A stretch of DNA of 64,000 nt from Aquabacterium sp. A7-Y (GTDB lineage: Bacteria > Pseudomonadota > Gammaproteobacteria > Burkholderiales > Burkholderiaceae_C), in assembly GCF_026153205.1 (NCBI RefSeq), contig NZ_JAPFBW010000014.1, positions 1-64,000 of the forward strand, read 5' to 3'. The position numbers were made by a program, and so were the translations under genes. Of the stretch, positions 50,306-61,093 are shown piece after piece; position 1 is the stretch's first letter; each line of letters opens with the position of its first letter. The notes beneath the pieces are model-generated. The model was not told the DNA's origin. It saw only the letters and a program-made list of their open reading frames with translations, and made no database searches.

Positions 50306-52368
50306 GCGGCCTTCTCCGCTCGCACCTCCACGAGCACGTCGTAGAAGCACGGCGCCCGGCCGATATCGGTCAGTCGCTGGTGCGTGAGCTGGTTGACGTT
50401 GGTGCCGTCGATGCCGAACTTGCGCCACCACACGCCCAGGCCGTTGACCACGCCGGGACGCGCGCGGCCCGAGATGCGCGCGGTGCAGCGGTGCTCGCCG
50501 CGGTCGTTGAAGACGCGCACCAGCTGGCCGTCGGCGATGCCGCGCGCGGCCGCGTCGTCCGGGTGCATCTCGACCAGCGGCTCGCCCTCGATGTCGCGCA
50601 GGCTCTTGACGTTCACGAAGGTGGAGTTGAGGAAGTTGCGCGCCGGCGGCGAGATCATCGCCAGCGGGTAGCGACGTGCCAGCTCCGGCGCCGTGGTGGC
50701 CGACTCGTGGTTGGGCACATGGTCGGGCAGTCCGCCGGCGGCGATTTCGCAGCGGCCGGAAGCGGTCGGGAAGCCGCCCTCGGCGAAGGGCGCCTCGGGC
50801 AGCGGCAGCTTGATCCAGTGCTGCTGCCTGAGGGCCTGGAAGTCGACGTCGCGGCTGAAGGCCGCCGCGGCGACGGCCTCGTCGCTGTCCTGCAGGCACG
50901 GTTCGCGCAGCCCCATGCGCGCGGCCAGCTCGCGGAAGATCTGCGTGTTGGACCGCGCGTGGCCGAGCGGCGCGACGGCCGGCTCGTTGATCAGCGCATA
51001 GGTGTGGCCATAGCTGGTGTGCACGTCCAGGTGCTCCAGCTGGGTGGTGGCGGGCAACACGTAGTCGGCCAGGTCCGCCGTGTCGGTCATGAAGTGCTCC
51101 AGCACCACCGTGAACAGGTCCTCGCGCTGGAAACCCCGCACGACCTTGGCCGACTCGGGCGCCACCGCGACGGGGTTGCTGTTGTAGACGATCAGCGCCT
51201 CGATGCGCGGGCCGAACCCGGGCCCGGCCTCGCGCAGCAGGTCGTCGCCTATCGTGCTCATGTTGATGGTGCGCGGCTGGCGGCCGCGCAGCAGGTCGGG
51301 CCGCTGCAGCGCCTGGCGATCGACCGGGAACCAGCCCGAGGCCGACAGCAGCAGGCCGCCCGCGCGGTGCCGCCAGGCGCCGGTCAGGCAGGGCAGCACC
51401 GCGATCAACCGCACCGCGTTGCCGCCGCCGCGCACGCGCTGCATGCCGTAGTTGAGGCGGATCGCCGCCGGCCGCGTGGTGGCGTAGTCGCGCGCCAGCT
51501 GGCGCACTTCCTCGGGGCTGATGCCGCATACCTCGGCGGTGCGCTCGGGCGTCCAGGCCAGCGCGCGCTCGCGCAGGGCCGGCCAGCCGGAGGTGTGGCG
51601 CTCGATGTAGTCGTGGTCCAGCCAGTCGTTGACGACCAGCTCGTGCATCAGGCCCAGCGCCAGCGCGCCGTCGGTGCCGGGCAGCAGGGCGATGTGCTGG
51701 TGGCACTTGTCGGCTGTCTCGGTCTTGCGCGGGTCGATGCACACCAGCTTGGCGCCGTTGCGCTTGGCCTGCTGGGCCAGGGTCCAGAAGTGCAGGTTGG
51801 AGGCGATCGAATTGCTGCCCCAGATCAGGATGAGCCGGCTTTCGGCGAAATGCTCCAGGTGCATGCCGACCTTGGCGCCATAGGTCGCCGCCAGCGCCTC
51901 GCCGCCGGCACTGGCGCAGATGGTGCGGTCCAGGCGCGAGGCACCGAGCGTGTTGAAAAAGCGCGCTGCGATGCTTTCGCCCTGCACCAGGCCCATGGTG
52001 CCGGCGTAGCTGTAAGGCACGATGGCCTCGGGCGAACGCTCGGCGATGGCCGACAGGCGCGCGGCGATGTCGTCCAGCGCCTCATCCCAGCCGACCGGCT
52101 CGTAACGGCCGCTGCCCTTGGGCCCCACGCGCCGGAGCGGCTGCAACAGGCGCTCGGGGTGGTAGGTGCGCTCGGGATAGCGCGACACCTTCTGGCACAG
52201 CGCGCCGTGGGTGGGCGGGTGGTCGGGATCGCCTTGCACCTTGACGGCACGGCCGTCCTCGACGGTGACGCGGATGGCGCAGGTGTCGGGGCAGTCGTGC
52301 GGACAGGCGGCACGGACCGTGCGGGTGGTGACCGGGGCAACGGTCTCGGGGGCGGCAGCTGGGTGCAT
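50302..52368 (-). CDS. molybdopterin-dependent oxidoreductase with [4Fe-4S] site
   Basis: A 688-residue enzyme of the DMSO-reductase superfamily. An N-terminal [4Fe-4S] motif CPHDCPDTC plus a Cys in HGALCQKVS precedes the molybdopterin domains (LIWGSNSIASNLHFW, KLVCIDPRKTETADKCHQHI, YVLPATTQLEHLDVHTSYG) and the C-terminal cofactor-binding domain. No Tat signal is visible, so it is cytoplasmic. The sequence is closest in style to BisC/formate-dehydrogenase-like oxidoreductases annotated as molybdopterin oxidoreductases in Burkholderiales; the substrate cannot be read from sequence. First gene of a three-gene operon. Confidence 0.92.
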   Translation of the reverse strand: MHPAAAPETVAPVTTRTVRAACPHDCPDTCAIRVTVEDGRAVKVQGDPDHPPTHGALCQKVSRYPERTYHPERLLQPLRRVGPKGSGRYEPVGWDEALDDIAARLSAIAERSPEAIVPYSYAGTMGLVQGESIAARFFNTLGASRLDRTICASAGGEALAATYGAKVGMHLEHFAESRLILIWGSNSIASNLHFWTLAQQAKRNGAKLVCIDPRKTETADKCHQHIALLPGTDGALALGLMHELVVNDWLDHDYIERHTSGWPALRERALAWTPERTAEVCGISPEEVRQLARDYATTRPAAIRLNYGMQRVRGGGNAVRLIAVLPCLTGAWRHRAGGLLLSASGWFPVDRQALQRPDLLRGRQPRTINMSTIGDDLLREAGPGFGPRIEALIVYNSNPVAVAPESAKVVRGFQREDLFTVVLEHFMTDTADLADYVLPATTQLEHLDVHTSYGHTYALINEPAVAPLGHARSNTQIFRELAARMGLREPCLQDSDEAVAAAAFSRDVDFQALRQQHWIKLPLPEAPFAEGGFPTASGRCEIAAGGLPDHVPNHESATTAPELARRYPLAMISPPARNFLNSTFVNVKSLRDIEGEPLVEMHPDDAAARGIADGQLVRVFNDRGEHRCTARISGRARPGVVNGLGVWWRKFGIDGTNVNQLTHQRLTDIGRAPCFYDVLVEVRAEKAA

Positions 52369-52555
52369 CGGGGCGACTCCGCGGTGGACGGACGGTGGGC
52401 GACCCCGATTTTTCCACGCCTCGGCGCCTCATGCAGGGGAGCCGAAGCTTTTACTGTGAACTTGCGCGAGTTTCACGCGACAGGGCTAAACTGGTCCGAT
52501 CCCTGCCACCGCCGGCACCCCCCGCCGCGTGGCAGTACGTCTGGAGTTCTCCCCG

Positions 52556-53749
52556 ATGCAGCTGATCGAATCCATCCTGGCCGAAAGCGCCGAGGTCGCC
52601 GCCTTGCGCCGCGACATCCATGCCCACCCGGAGCTGTGCTTCGAAGAGCAGCGCACCTCGGAGCTCATCGCCCGCACACTGGGCGACTGGGGCATCCCGG
52701 TGCACCGCGGTCTGGCCAAGACCGGCGTGGTCGGCATCGTCAAGAATGGCAATTCGCCGCGCGCGGTCGGTTTGCGCGCCGACATCGACGCGCTGCCGAT
52801 GACCGAGCACAACACCTTCGCGCATGCGAGCAAGCATGCCGGCAAGATGCACGCCTGCGGCCACGACGGCCACACCGCGATGCTGCTCGGCGCGGCCCGC
52901 CACCTCGCGAAACACCGCAACTTCGACGGCACGGTCTACCTTATCTTCCAGCCCGCCGAGGAGGGCGGCGGCGGCGCCCGCGAGATGATCCGCGAGGGCC
53001 TGTTCGACCGTTTCCCGATGGAGGCGGTGTTCGGCATGCACAACTGGCCAGGCATGGCGGTAGGCCAGTTCGCGATCAAGAACGGGCCCTGTTTCGCCTC
53101 CAGCAACGAGTTCAAGATCGTGATCCGCGGCAAGGGGGCGCACGCCGCGATGCCGCACAACGGCATCGACCCCGTCCCGGTGGCCTGCCAGATGGTCCAG
53201 GCCTTCCAGACCATCATCACGCGCAACAAGCGGCCCATCGACGCTGGCGTGATCTCGGTCACGATGATCCACACCGGCGAGGCCACCAACGTGGTGCCCG
53301 AGAGCTGCGAGATCCAGGGCACCGTGCGCACCTTCACGCTGGAGGTGCTGGACCTGATCGAGCAGCGCATGCAGGAGATCGCGCGGCACACCGCCGCGGC
53401 CTTCGGCTGCGAATGCGAGTTCGAGTTCTCGCGCAACTACCCGCCCACCATCAACCACCCGGCGGAGACCGAGTTCGTCCGCGGCGTGATGGCCGACCTC
53501 GTGGGTGCCGGCAATGTGCAGGAGTTCGAGCCGACCATGGGCGCCGAGGACTTCAGCTACTTCCTGCTCGAGAAGCCCGGCGCCTACTTCCTGATCGGCA
53601 ACGGCGACGGCTCGCACCGCGAGGGCGGCCACGGCATGGGGCCCTGCATGCTGCACAACCCCAGCTACGACTTCAACGACGACCTGCTGCCGCTGGGCGC
53701 GACGCTGTGGGTGCGTCTGGCCGAGATGTGGCTCAACACCGCGCGATGA
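52556..53749 (+). CDS. M20 family amidohydrolase (hippurate hydrolase-like)
   Basis: A 397-residue metallohydrolase of the M20D group that cleaves N-acyl amino acids. The metal-binding motif HACGHDGHTAMLLG, the catalytic Glu region FQPAEEGGGGAREM and the dimerisation-domain GKGAHAAMPHNGIDPV are intact. ATG 52556 follows a ctggag site; a GTG at 52529 is possible but less good. The stop overlaps the ATGA of a 62-bp coupling repeat, which in turn leads into the M14-like gene. Confidence 0.93.
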   Translation: MQLIESILAESAEVAALRRDIHAHPELCFEEQRTSELIARTLGDWGIPVHRGLAKTGVVGIVKNGNSPRAVGLRADIDALPMTEHNTFAHASKHAGKMHACGHDGHTAMLLGAARHLAKHRNFDGTVYLIFQPAEEGGGGAREMIREGLFDRFPMEAVFGMHNWPGMAVGQFAIKNGPCFASSNEFKIVIRGKGAHAAMPHNGIDPVPVACQMVQAFQTIITRNKRPIDAGVISVTMIHTGEATNVVPESCEIQGTVRTFTLEVLDLIEQRMQEIARHTAAAFGCECEFEFSRNYPPTINHPAETEFVRGVMADLVGAGNVQEFEPTMGAEDFSYFLLEKPGAYFLIGNGDGSHREGGHGMGPCMLHNPSYDFNDDLLPLGATLWVRLAEMWLNTAR

Positions 53750-53807
53750 GTTCTGCCCGGCCGCCCGAAGGGGCTCGCACCGCAGTGCGCAGCACGGAGG
53801 TTTCCCG
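53746..53807 (+). repeat. 62-bp coupling repeat, copy F
   Basis: The only plus-strand copy, again oriented with transcription. Its ATG (53746) overlaps the M20 gene stop in an ATGA. It ends GGAGGTTTCCCG directly before the M14-like ATG at 53808. Here the mini-ORF runs ten bases into the next gene, because that gene starts ATGG rather than ATGA. Confidence 0.9.
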
Positions 53808-54902
53808 ATGGCCCTGAACCTCCGCGACGCCTACTCCCAGACTTATGGCGAGGCCAGGCACAAGTTCCTGCAAGCCTGCGAGGCCGCGGGGCTGGACGTC
53901 GAGCACCAGATCCACCCGCTGCTCGGCCGCGACGGCGAGACCCTGGCGATGGACGTGTGCCGCCAGGGGCCGCGCACCGCCGAGCGGGTGCTCCTGCTCA
54001 GCAGCGGCTGCCACGGCATCGAGGGTTATGCCGGCTCGGGCATCCAGGTCGCGCTGCTGCGCGATGCCGACTGGCACCAGGCGGTGCGGGACAGCGGCGT
54101 CGCGGTGCTCTACCTCCACGCGCTCAACCCCTACGGCTTTTCCTGGTGGCGCCGCGTCACGCAGGAGAACGTGGACCTGAACCGCAACTTCCACGACTTC
54201 TCGCAACCGCTGCCGGCCAACCCCGCCTACGAGGCGCTGCACGCCCTGCTGCTGCCGCGCAGCTGGCCCCCGCCGCCCGAGGTCGAGCAGGCCATCGAGG
54301 CCTACCTGGCCGAGCACGGCATGGCGGCCTTCCAGGCCGCCGTTTCGCAGGGGCAACACACGCACGAGGACGGCCTCTACTATGGCGGCCGCAACCCGAC
54401 CTGGAGCAATCTCACGCTGCGCCGGGTGCTCCAGGAGCACCTGCGGCACGCGGTGCAGCTCGCCTGGATCGACCTGCACACCGGGCTGGGCCCGCGCGGC
54501 CACGGCGAACGCATCTTCGCCTCCGGCTATGTGCCGGCCGATCTGGCACGGGCGCGCGACTGGTGGGGCGCGGCGGTGACCTGCGTCGAGGAAGGCAGCT
54601 CGAGCTCAGCCCGGCTGACCGGCACACTCTGGCCGGTGGTCTTCGAGGCCAAGCCCGAGATCCGCTACACCGGCATCGCGCTCGAATTCGGCACGCGGTC
54701 GGTGCGCGAGGTGTTCGACGCGCTGCGCGCCGAGCAGTGGCTGGAGAACCACCCGGAGGCGCCGCCCGAACAGGCGCGCGCGATCAAGCAGCAGCTGCGC
54801 GAGGCCTTTTATGTCGAGGCCGACGACTGGAAGGCGCAGCTCGTGGCGCAGGCGCGCGAGGCGGCGCTGCAGGCACTGGACGGCTTGGGGCGGAGCGCAT
54901 GA
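53808..54902 (+). CDS. M14-family zinc carboxypeptidase-like protein (DUF2817)
   Basis: A 364-residue protein of the DUF2817 branch of M14 peptidases. The zinc ligands are apparent in SSGCHGIEGYAGSG (HxxE) and in WIDLHTGLGPRGHGE, and NVDLNRNFHDF is the substrate-binding segment of this group. No signal peptide is seen. It starts right after coupling repeat copy F, which provides its ribosome-binding site, and its stop overlaps the next gene (ATGA at 54899). With the M20 enzyme upstream it suggests a peptide or N-acyl-amino-acid breakdown operon. Confidence 0.9.
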   Translation: MALNLRDAYSQTYGEARHKFLQACEAAGLDVEHQIHPLLGRDGETLAMDVCRQGPRTAERVLLLSSGCHGIEGYAGSGIQVALLRDADWHQAVRDSGVAVLYLHALNPYGFSWWRRVTQENVDLNRNFHDFSQPLPANPAYEALHALLLPRSWPPPPEVEQAIEAYLAEHGMAAFQAAVSQGQHTHEDGLYYGGRNPTWSNLTLRRVLQEHLRHAVQLAWIDLHTGLGPRGHGERIFASGYVPADLARARDWWGAAVTCVEEGSSSSARLTGTLWPVVFEAKPEIRYTGIALEFGTRSVREVFDALRAEQWLENHPEAPPEQARAIKQQLREAFYVEADDWKAQLVAQAREAALQALDGLGRSA

Positions 54903-56026
54903 ACGAGCCGGTCGCGATCATCTCGTGGAGCGATGGCGAGGCGACGCACAGCGTGCGTTGGCGCTGCGAAGCAGGCGTGCCGCCGCCGCGCCGGGTACAG
55001 GTGGTGGATGACCGCACCCCGGCCGACCAGGCCTGGCGCCTCGCCAGTGAAGGCACCGGGCTGCTGTGGCGCGGTGACTTCCAGAACGCGCGCCAGCTGC
55101 TGCAGGCGATGGCACGGCGCATCGACCGCAAGCCGCGCAAGAAGGCCGGCACGCCGGCCGACGCCTTCAACCTGCATCGCCAGGCCCAGGGGCAGCGGGC
55201 CCGCACGCTGGGCATGCTGCTGATCCCCTTCGATCCCGGGCACCGCATTCCCTTGCGCCGGGCGCCGGATGTGGAGCGTGCCTGCACCGAAGCCTACGGC
55301 GAGGCGAGCGAGCCCTACGTGGCCTCGCTGCGCGAGCTGCTGGGTTTGATCGGCGCCCACGAGTGGCGCAAGAAAGGTGTCGAGATCCCGGCGCTGGGCA
55401 GCCGCATCCATGCCCACTATGGCGTGTTCTCGCCGGTGCGCGGCGAATACGTGGACCTGGTCGCAAAGGCGCCGCTGCCGTCCGGCACACGCTGCGCCTT
55501 CGACATCGGCACCGGCACCGGTGTGCTGAGCGCGGTGCTCGCGCGCCGCGGCATCGCGCGGGTGGTCGCGACCGACATGGATGCGCGCGCACTGGCCTGT
55601 GCGCGCGACAACCTGCAGCGCCTGGACCTGGGTTCGCGGGTGGAGGTGGTGCAGGCCGACCTGTTCCCCGAAGGGCGCGCCTCGCTGGTCGTCTGCAACC
55701 CACCCTGGGTGCCGGCACGGCCCAGCTCGGCCCTGGAGCATGCGGTCTACGACCCGGACAGCCGCATGCTGAGGGGTTTCCTCGGCGGCCTCGCAGCCCA
55801 CCTCGAAACCGGCGGCGAAGGCTGGCTGGTGCTGTCCGATCTGGCCGAACACCTGGGGCTGCGCCCGCGCGAGACCTTGCTGGGCTGGATCGAGGCGGCC
55901 GGGCTCGACGTGCTGGGGCGGCTCGATGTGCGGCCCCGGCATCCCAAGGCCAGCGATCCGGACGACCCGCTGCACCAGGCGCGTTCCCGCGAAATCACCT
56001 CGTTGTGGCGGCTGGCGCCGCGCTGA
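54899..56026 (+). CDS. class I SAM-dependent methyltransferase (HemK/PrmC-like core)
   Basis: A 375-residue protein. After an N-terminal region of about 170 residues that I do not recognise, residues about 185-340 form a Rossmann methyltransferase with the SAM loop FDIGTGTGVLSAVLA, acidic VVATDMDARAL, and the NPPW catalytic motif (VVCNPPWVPA) used by enzymes that methylate glutamine or adenine amide/amino nitrogens. It is therefore likely an N-methyltransferase, target unknown. It overlaps the M14-like gene by four bases and is convergent with the HAD gene. Confidence 0.85.
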   Translation: MNEPVAIISWSDGEATHSVRWRCEAGVPPPRRVQVVDDRTPADQAWRLASEGTGLLWRGDFQNARQLLQAMARRIDRKPRKKAGTPADAFNLHRQAQGQRARTLGMLLIPFDPGHRIPLRRAPDVERACTEAYGEASEPYVASLRELLGLIGAHEWRKKGVEIPALGSRIHAHYGVFSPVRGEYVDLVAKAPLPSGTRCAFDIGTGTGVLSAVLARRGIARVVATDMDARALACARDNLQRLDLGSRVEVVQADLFPEGRASLVVCNPPWVPARPSSALEHAVYDPDSRMLRGFLGGLAAHLETGGEGWLVLSDLAEHLGLRPRETLLGWIEAAGLDVLGRLDVRPRHPKASDPDDPLHQARSREITSLWRLAPR

Positions 56027-56036
56027 ACAACCGCCT

Positions 56037-56710
56037 TCAGTCCGCCGGCACCCAGCCGGCCGAGCGCAGGTCGGCCTCGCACTGCACGACATCCGTGAAC
56101 TGCACCGACTGCCAGCCCTCGGCACGCGCGATCTCGACATTGCCCGGGTGGTCGTCGATGAAAACGCTGTCCGCCGGCACGATGCCGAAGCGGCGCGCCG
56201 CCTCGGCGAAGATGGCCGGCTCGGGCTTGATCAGCTGCACCCTCGACGAGAAGATGCCGCCCTCGAACCAGGCGAAAAACGCATGGCTGCGCTCCAGGTG
56301 CTCGGCATAGGGCAAGGGCATGTTGGAGAGGTAGAACAGGCGGTAGCCCGCGGCCTTGAGGCGGCGCATCAGCTCCACCGTCGGGGCCTGCGCCTCGAGG
56401 TGGGTCGGGATGGCATCCACCACGCGATGCACCTCCTGGGCCGGCAGGCGGGTGCGTGCCGAGATGCGCGCCACCAGGTCGTCCTCGGCAATCGTGCCGC
56501 GGTCGAAGGCGGCCCAGTCGCTGCCGACGTCGAAGGACTGGAAGATGCTGGCCGCCAGCTCGCGCGCCGCTTCCTCGTCCGGCACCCGCTGTGGCAGCAC
56601 CTCCTGCAGCAGCTCCAGCGGCCGCCAGCGAAACACCACGCCGCCGAAGTCGAACACCACGGCACGACCCGTCCCGGTGCCCGATGCGCCGTTCACCCTG
56701 CTCACTGCAC

Positions 56711-56714
<4 letters not shown>
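56037..56714 (-). CDS. HAD-IA family phosphatase, YihX-like
   Basis: A 225-residue haloacid-dehalogenase-type hydrolase. Motif I is VVFDFGGVVF, motif II the Ser in LFYLSNMPL, motif III the Lys in IKPEPAIF and motif IV DSVFIDDHPGNVE. The DFGGV form, lacking the usual second Asp, resembles YihX, which dephosphorylates glucose-1-phosphate. Its ATG overlaps the pgi stop (ATGA), linking it to glucose-phosphate metabolism; that supports a sugar-phosphate substrate but does not prove it. Confidence 0.85.
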
Positions 56715-58309
<1,595 letters not shown>

Positions 58310-58339
58310 CGGTATGGATCTCCCGGATTATTTCCTGGC

Positions 58340-59287
58340 TCAGAGCGCCTGGATCATGGCTTCGAGCTTGACCGCGTCGGCCGCGAAGGCGCGGATGCCT
58401 TCGGCCAGCTTCTCGCTCGCCATCGCGTCCTCGTTGAGGGCGTAGCGGAAGGCCGCCTCGTTGTAGCTCACGAATTTGACAGCCATGTTCTTGGCCGCGA
58501 GCGGATCGAGGCGGCGCTCCACCGGCGCGTCGCTCGCATGCAGCTGGGCGAGCAGTTCGGGGCTGATGGTCAGCAGGTCGCAGCCGGCCAGCGCGGTGAT
58601 CTGTCCGACGTTGCGGAAGCTGGCGCCCATCACCTCGGTCTCGATGCCGAAGTGCTTGTAGTAGTTGTAGATCTGGGTGACCGACCTGACGCCGGGATCG
58701 TTGGGGCCGGCGTTGGCCTGCTCGTCCCACTGAGCGCCGGCCGACTTCTTGTACCAGTCGTAGATGCGGCCGACGAAGGGCGAGATCAAGCGCACGCCGG
58801 CCTCGCCGCAGGCGACCGCCTGGCAGAAGGAGAACAGCAGCGTCAGGTTGCAGCGGATGCCCTCGTGTTCAAGCGCCTTGGCGGCCTGGATGCCCTCCCA
58901 GGTCGAGGCGATCTTGATCAGCACCCGGTCACGCCCGATGCCGGCCTCCTCGTACCAGCCCATGATGCGCTCGGCGCGGGCGATGGTCGCGGCGGTGTCG
59001 AAGCTCAGACGGGCGTCGACCTCGGTGGACACACGGCCCGGCACCACCTTCAGGATCTCCAGGCCGAAGCGCACCAGCATGCGATCGACGATCTCGTCGA
59101 TGGGCTCGCCGGCGTGAGCCGCCACGGTGTCCTTCAGCAAGGGCAGGTAGTCGGCCTGCTGGACTGCCTTCAGGATCAGCGACGGGTTGGTGGTCGCGTC
59201 GCGCGGCGTGAACTGCGCCAGCTGCTTGAAGTTGCCGGTGTCGGCGACGACGGTGGTGTACTGCTTCAGGGAGTCGAGGGAAGTCAT
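58340..59287 (-). CDS. tal: transaldolase
   Basis: A 315-residue class I (TalB-type) transaldolase of the non-oxidative pentose phosphate pathway. The N-terminal [21 protein letters not shown] segment contains the active-site Asp and the Schiff-base lysine is in [22 protein letters not shown] is also diagnostic. First gene of tal-pgi-HAD, divergent from zwf over 325 bases that contain candidate regulatory sites. ATG 59287 gives the normal start ([15 protein letters not shown]). Confidence 0.97.
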   Translation of the reverse strand: MTSLDSLKQYTTVVADTGNFKQLAQFTPRDATTNPSLILKAVQQADYLPLLKDTVAAHAGEPIDEIVDRMLVRFGLEILKVVPGRVSTEVDARLSFDTAATIARAERIMGWYEEAGIGRDRVLIKIASTWEGIQAAKALEHEGIRCNLTLLFSFCQAVACGEAGVRLISPFVGRIYDWYKKSAGAQWDEQANAGPNDPGVRSVTQIYNYYKHFGIETEVMGASFRNVGQITALAGCDLLTISPELLAQLHASDAPVERRLDPLAAKNMAVKFVSYNEAAFRYALNEDAMASEKLAEGIRAFAADAVKLEAMIQAL

Positions 59288-59412
59288 GCTGTGGATCCAG
59301 GTCGGTGCGCAGAAAACGGGATTGTCGCGCGCCGGCCGGTGCCGGCGCCGAAACGGCAAGCCGCCAAGTCCGGCCGGGCGAATGCGCGCGGGCCTGTCCT
59401 GCATAGTAACAA

Positions 59413-59438
59413 GGTTACCCGGTAACCTTTCGGTAACC
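59413..59438. promoter_or_regulatory. GGTAACC repeat cluster between tal and zwf
   Basis: GGTTACC-C-GGTAACC forms a palindrome with 7-bp arms (59413-59427), followed by a third GGTAACC at 59432-59438. The spacing of exact 7-mers in the tal/zwf divergent region suggests a transcription-factor site, possibly for tal. The protein is not identifiable from the sequence. Confidence 0.5.
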
Positions 59439-59518
59439 GGCACCCCAAACGTCGCCCCGGACGCGGGTGGGCGGGTGTCCCGCGATTGACGATGCGCCTG
59501 AATGCCGGCATCATCGCG

Positions 59519-59533
59519 TGAAACTTAATTACA
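59519..59533. promoter_or_regulatory. HexR-like operator upstream of zwf
   Basis: TGAAACTTAATTACA matches the gammaproteobacterial HexR consensus TGTAATTAAATTACA at 12 of 15 positions. It lies about 80 bases before the zwf start, and a RpiR/HexR regulator is encoded directly behind zwf, so autoregulation of zwf-hexR by 6-phosphogluconate-pathway intermediates is plausible. Confidence 0.55.
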
Positions 59534-59612
59534 GACACAGGCGCTCGGGTTCTGCTTTGGCAGTGCTTCCGGCGGCGCAGCCCGCCCCCTCCATCGGTTA
59601 CCGACTTTCACC

Positions 59613-61064
59613 ATGTCCTTCGACCTCGTCTTTTTCGGCGGCACCGGCGACCTCACCTGGCGCAAGCTCATGCCCGCCCTGTTCCAGGCCTTCCGCCACG
59701 GCAAGCTGCCCGCCGGCGGACGCATCCTCGCCGTCGCCCGTGACGACCAGTCGGACGAGCACTACCGCCACTGGCTGAAGGAGCGCTTCCAGGAGGTCGA
59801 CACCCCGAAACGCCCGACCGATGAGGAATTCGCCCGCTTCGCAGAGCTGATCTTCTACCGCCGCATGGACCTGTCCCAGCCGGAGCACTACCGGCGCCTG
59901 AAGGACTGGCTGGACGAGCGCCAGGCCGACACCGCGGTGCTCTACCTCGCGACCAGCCCGCACCTCTTTCCGGTGATCTGCGAGCAACTCGGCGCGGTCG
60001 GACTCAACGGGCCCCAGGTGCGGGTGGTGCTGGAGAAGCCGCTCGGCCACGACCTTCAGAGCGCGCAGGACATCAACCGCGTGGTGCGCTCGGTGTTCCA
60101 GGAGAACCAGGCCTTCCGCATCGACCACTACCTCGGCAAGCCCTCGGTGCAGAACCTGTCGGCGCTGCGTTTCGGCAACGCCTTGTTCGAGCCGCTGTGG
60201 CGGCGCGAAAGCATCGCCAACATCCAGATCACGCTGGCTGAAAGCCTGGGCGTGGGCACGCGCGGCGACTTCTACGACCGCACCGGCGCGCTGCGCGACA
60301 TGATCCAGAACCACGCGCTGCAGTTGCTGACGATGATCGCGATGGAGCCGCCGTCGAGCGCCGACGCCGACGCCATCCGCGACGAGAAGCTCAAGGTGCT
60401 GCGCTCGCTCAAGCCCTTCACGCCCGAGAGCGTGCGGCGCGACGTGGTACGCGGCCAGTACCGTGCCGGCACGGTGGATGGCAAGGCTGTGGTGGGCTAC
60501 CTCGACGAGAGCAAGGTCCCGGCCGACAGCCGGACCGAAACCTTCGTCGCTCTGCGCACCGAGGTGCAGAACTGGCGCTGGGCCGGCGTGCCCTTCTACC
60601 TGCGCACCGGCAAGCGCCTGGCGGCCCGCGACGCCGAGATCGTGGTCAACTTCCGCCCCACGCCGCACAGCATCTTCCCGGTCGGCAACGGCCAGTCCAA
60701 CAAGCTGGTGATCAAGCTGCAACCCGAGGACGGCCTGGAGTTGCACCTGCTGGCGGCCAAGGGCACGGGGCAGCACGAGGCGCTTTCGCCGGTGTTCCTG
60801 GACCTGGACTTCGACAAGGCCTTCCCGAGCGAGCGCGTGGGTGCCTACGAGCGCCTGCTGCTCGATGCGATCGCCGGCCGGCTCAATCTGTTCGTGCGTT
60901 CCGACGAGCAGGAACAGGCCTGGCGCTGGGTCGAGCCCATCCTCGACACCTGGGAGAGCGACGGCAACAACGGGTTGCGCACCTACCCGGCCGGCAGCTG
61001 GGGCCCGCCCGCGGCCAGCGCGCTGGTGGCGCGCGACGGCTACAGCTGGTCGGAAGAGCAATAA
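59613..61064 (+). CDS. zwf: glucose-6-phosphate 1-dehydrogenase
   Basis: NADP-linked first enzyme of the oxidative pentose phosphate and Entner-Doudoroff pathways. The 483-residue protein has the N-terminal FFGGTGDLTWRKLMPALF Rossmann loop, the active-site signature RIDHYLGK and the VRRDVVRGQYRAG region. It heads zwf-hexR; the regulator begins 29 bases later. The gene is divergent from tal. No 6-phosphogluconolactonase, edd or eda gene lies in the window. Confidence 0.97.
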   Translation: MSFDLVFFGGTGDLTWRKLMPALFQAFRHGKLPAGGRILAVARDDQSDEHYRHWLKERFQEVDTPKRPTDEEFARFAELIFYRRMDLSQPEHYRRLKDWLDERQADTAVLYLATSPHLFPVICEQLGAVGLNGPQVRVVLEKPLGHDLQSAQDINRVVRSVFQENQAFRIDHYLGKPSVQNLSALRFGNALFEPLWRRESIANIQITLAESLGVGTRGDFYDRTGALRDMIQNHALQLLTMIAMEPPSSADADAIRDEKLKVLRSLKPFTPESVRRDVVRGQYRAGTVDGKAVVGYLDESKVPADSRTETFVALRTEVQNWRWAGVPFYLRTGKRLAARDAEIVVNFRPTPHSIFPVGNGQSNKLVIKLQPEDGLELHLLAAKGTGQHEALSPVFLDLDFDKAFPSERVGAYERLLLDAIAGRLNLFVRSDEQEQAWRWVEPILDTWESDGNNGLRTYPAGSWGPPAASALVARDGYSWSEEQ

Positions 61065-61093
61065 GACCGCCTGGACGGCGTGAGGAGAGGACA

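Noticed and set aside
50290-53817. Long plus-strand open frame antisense to the molybdopterin oxidoreductase gene
   Set aside because: Low-complexity Arg/Ala/His composition and no domain; the minus strand carries clear enzyme motifs. Its last residues are simply the mini-ORF of the coupling repeat.
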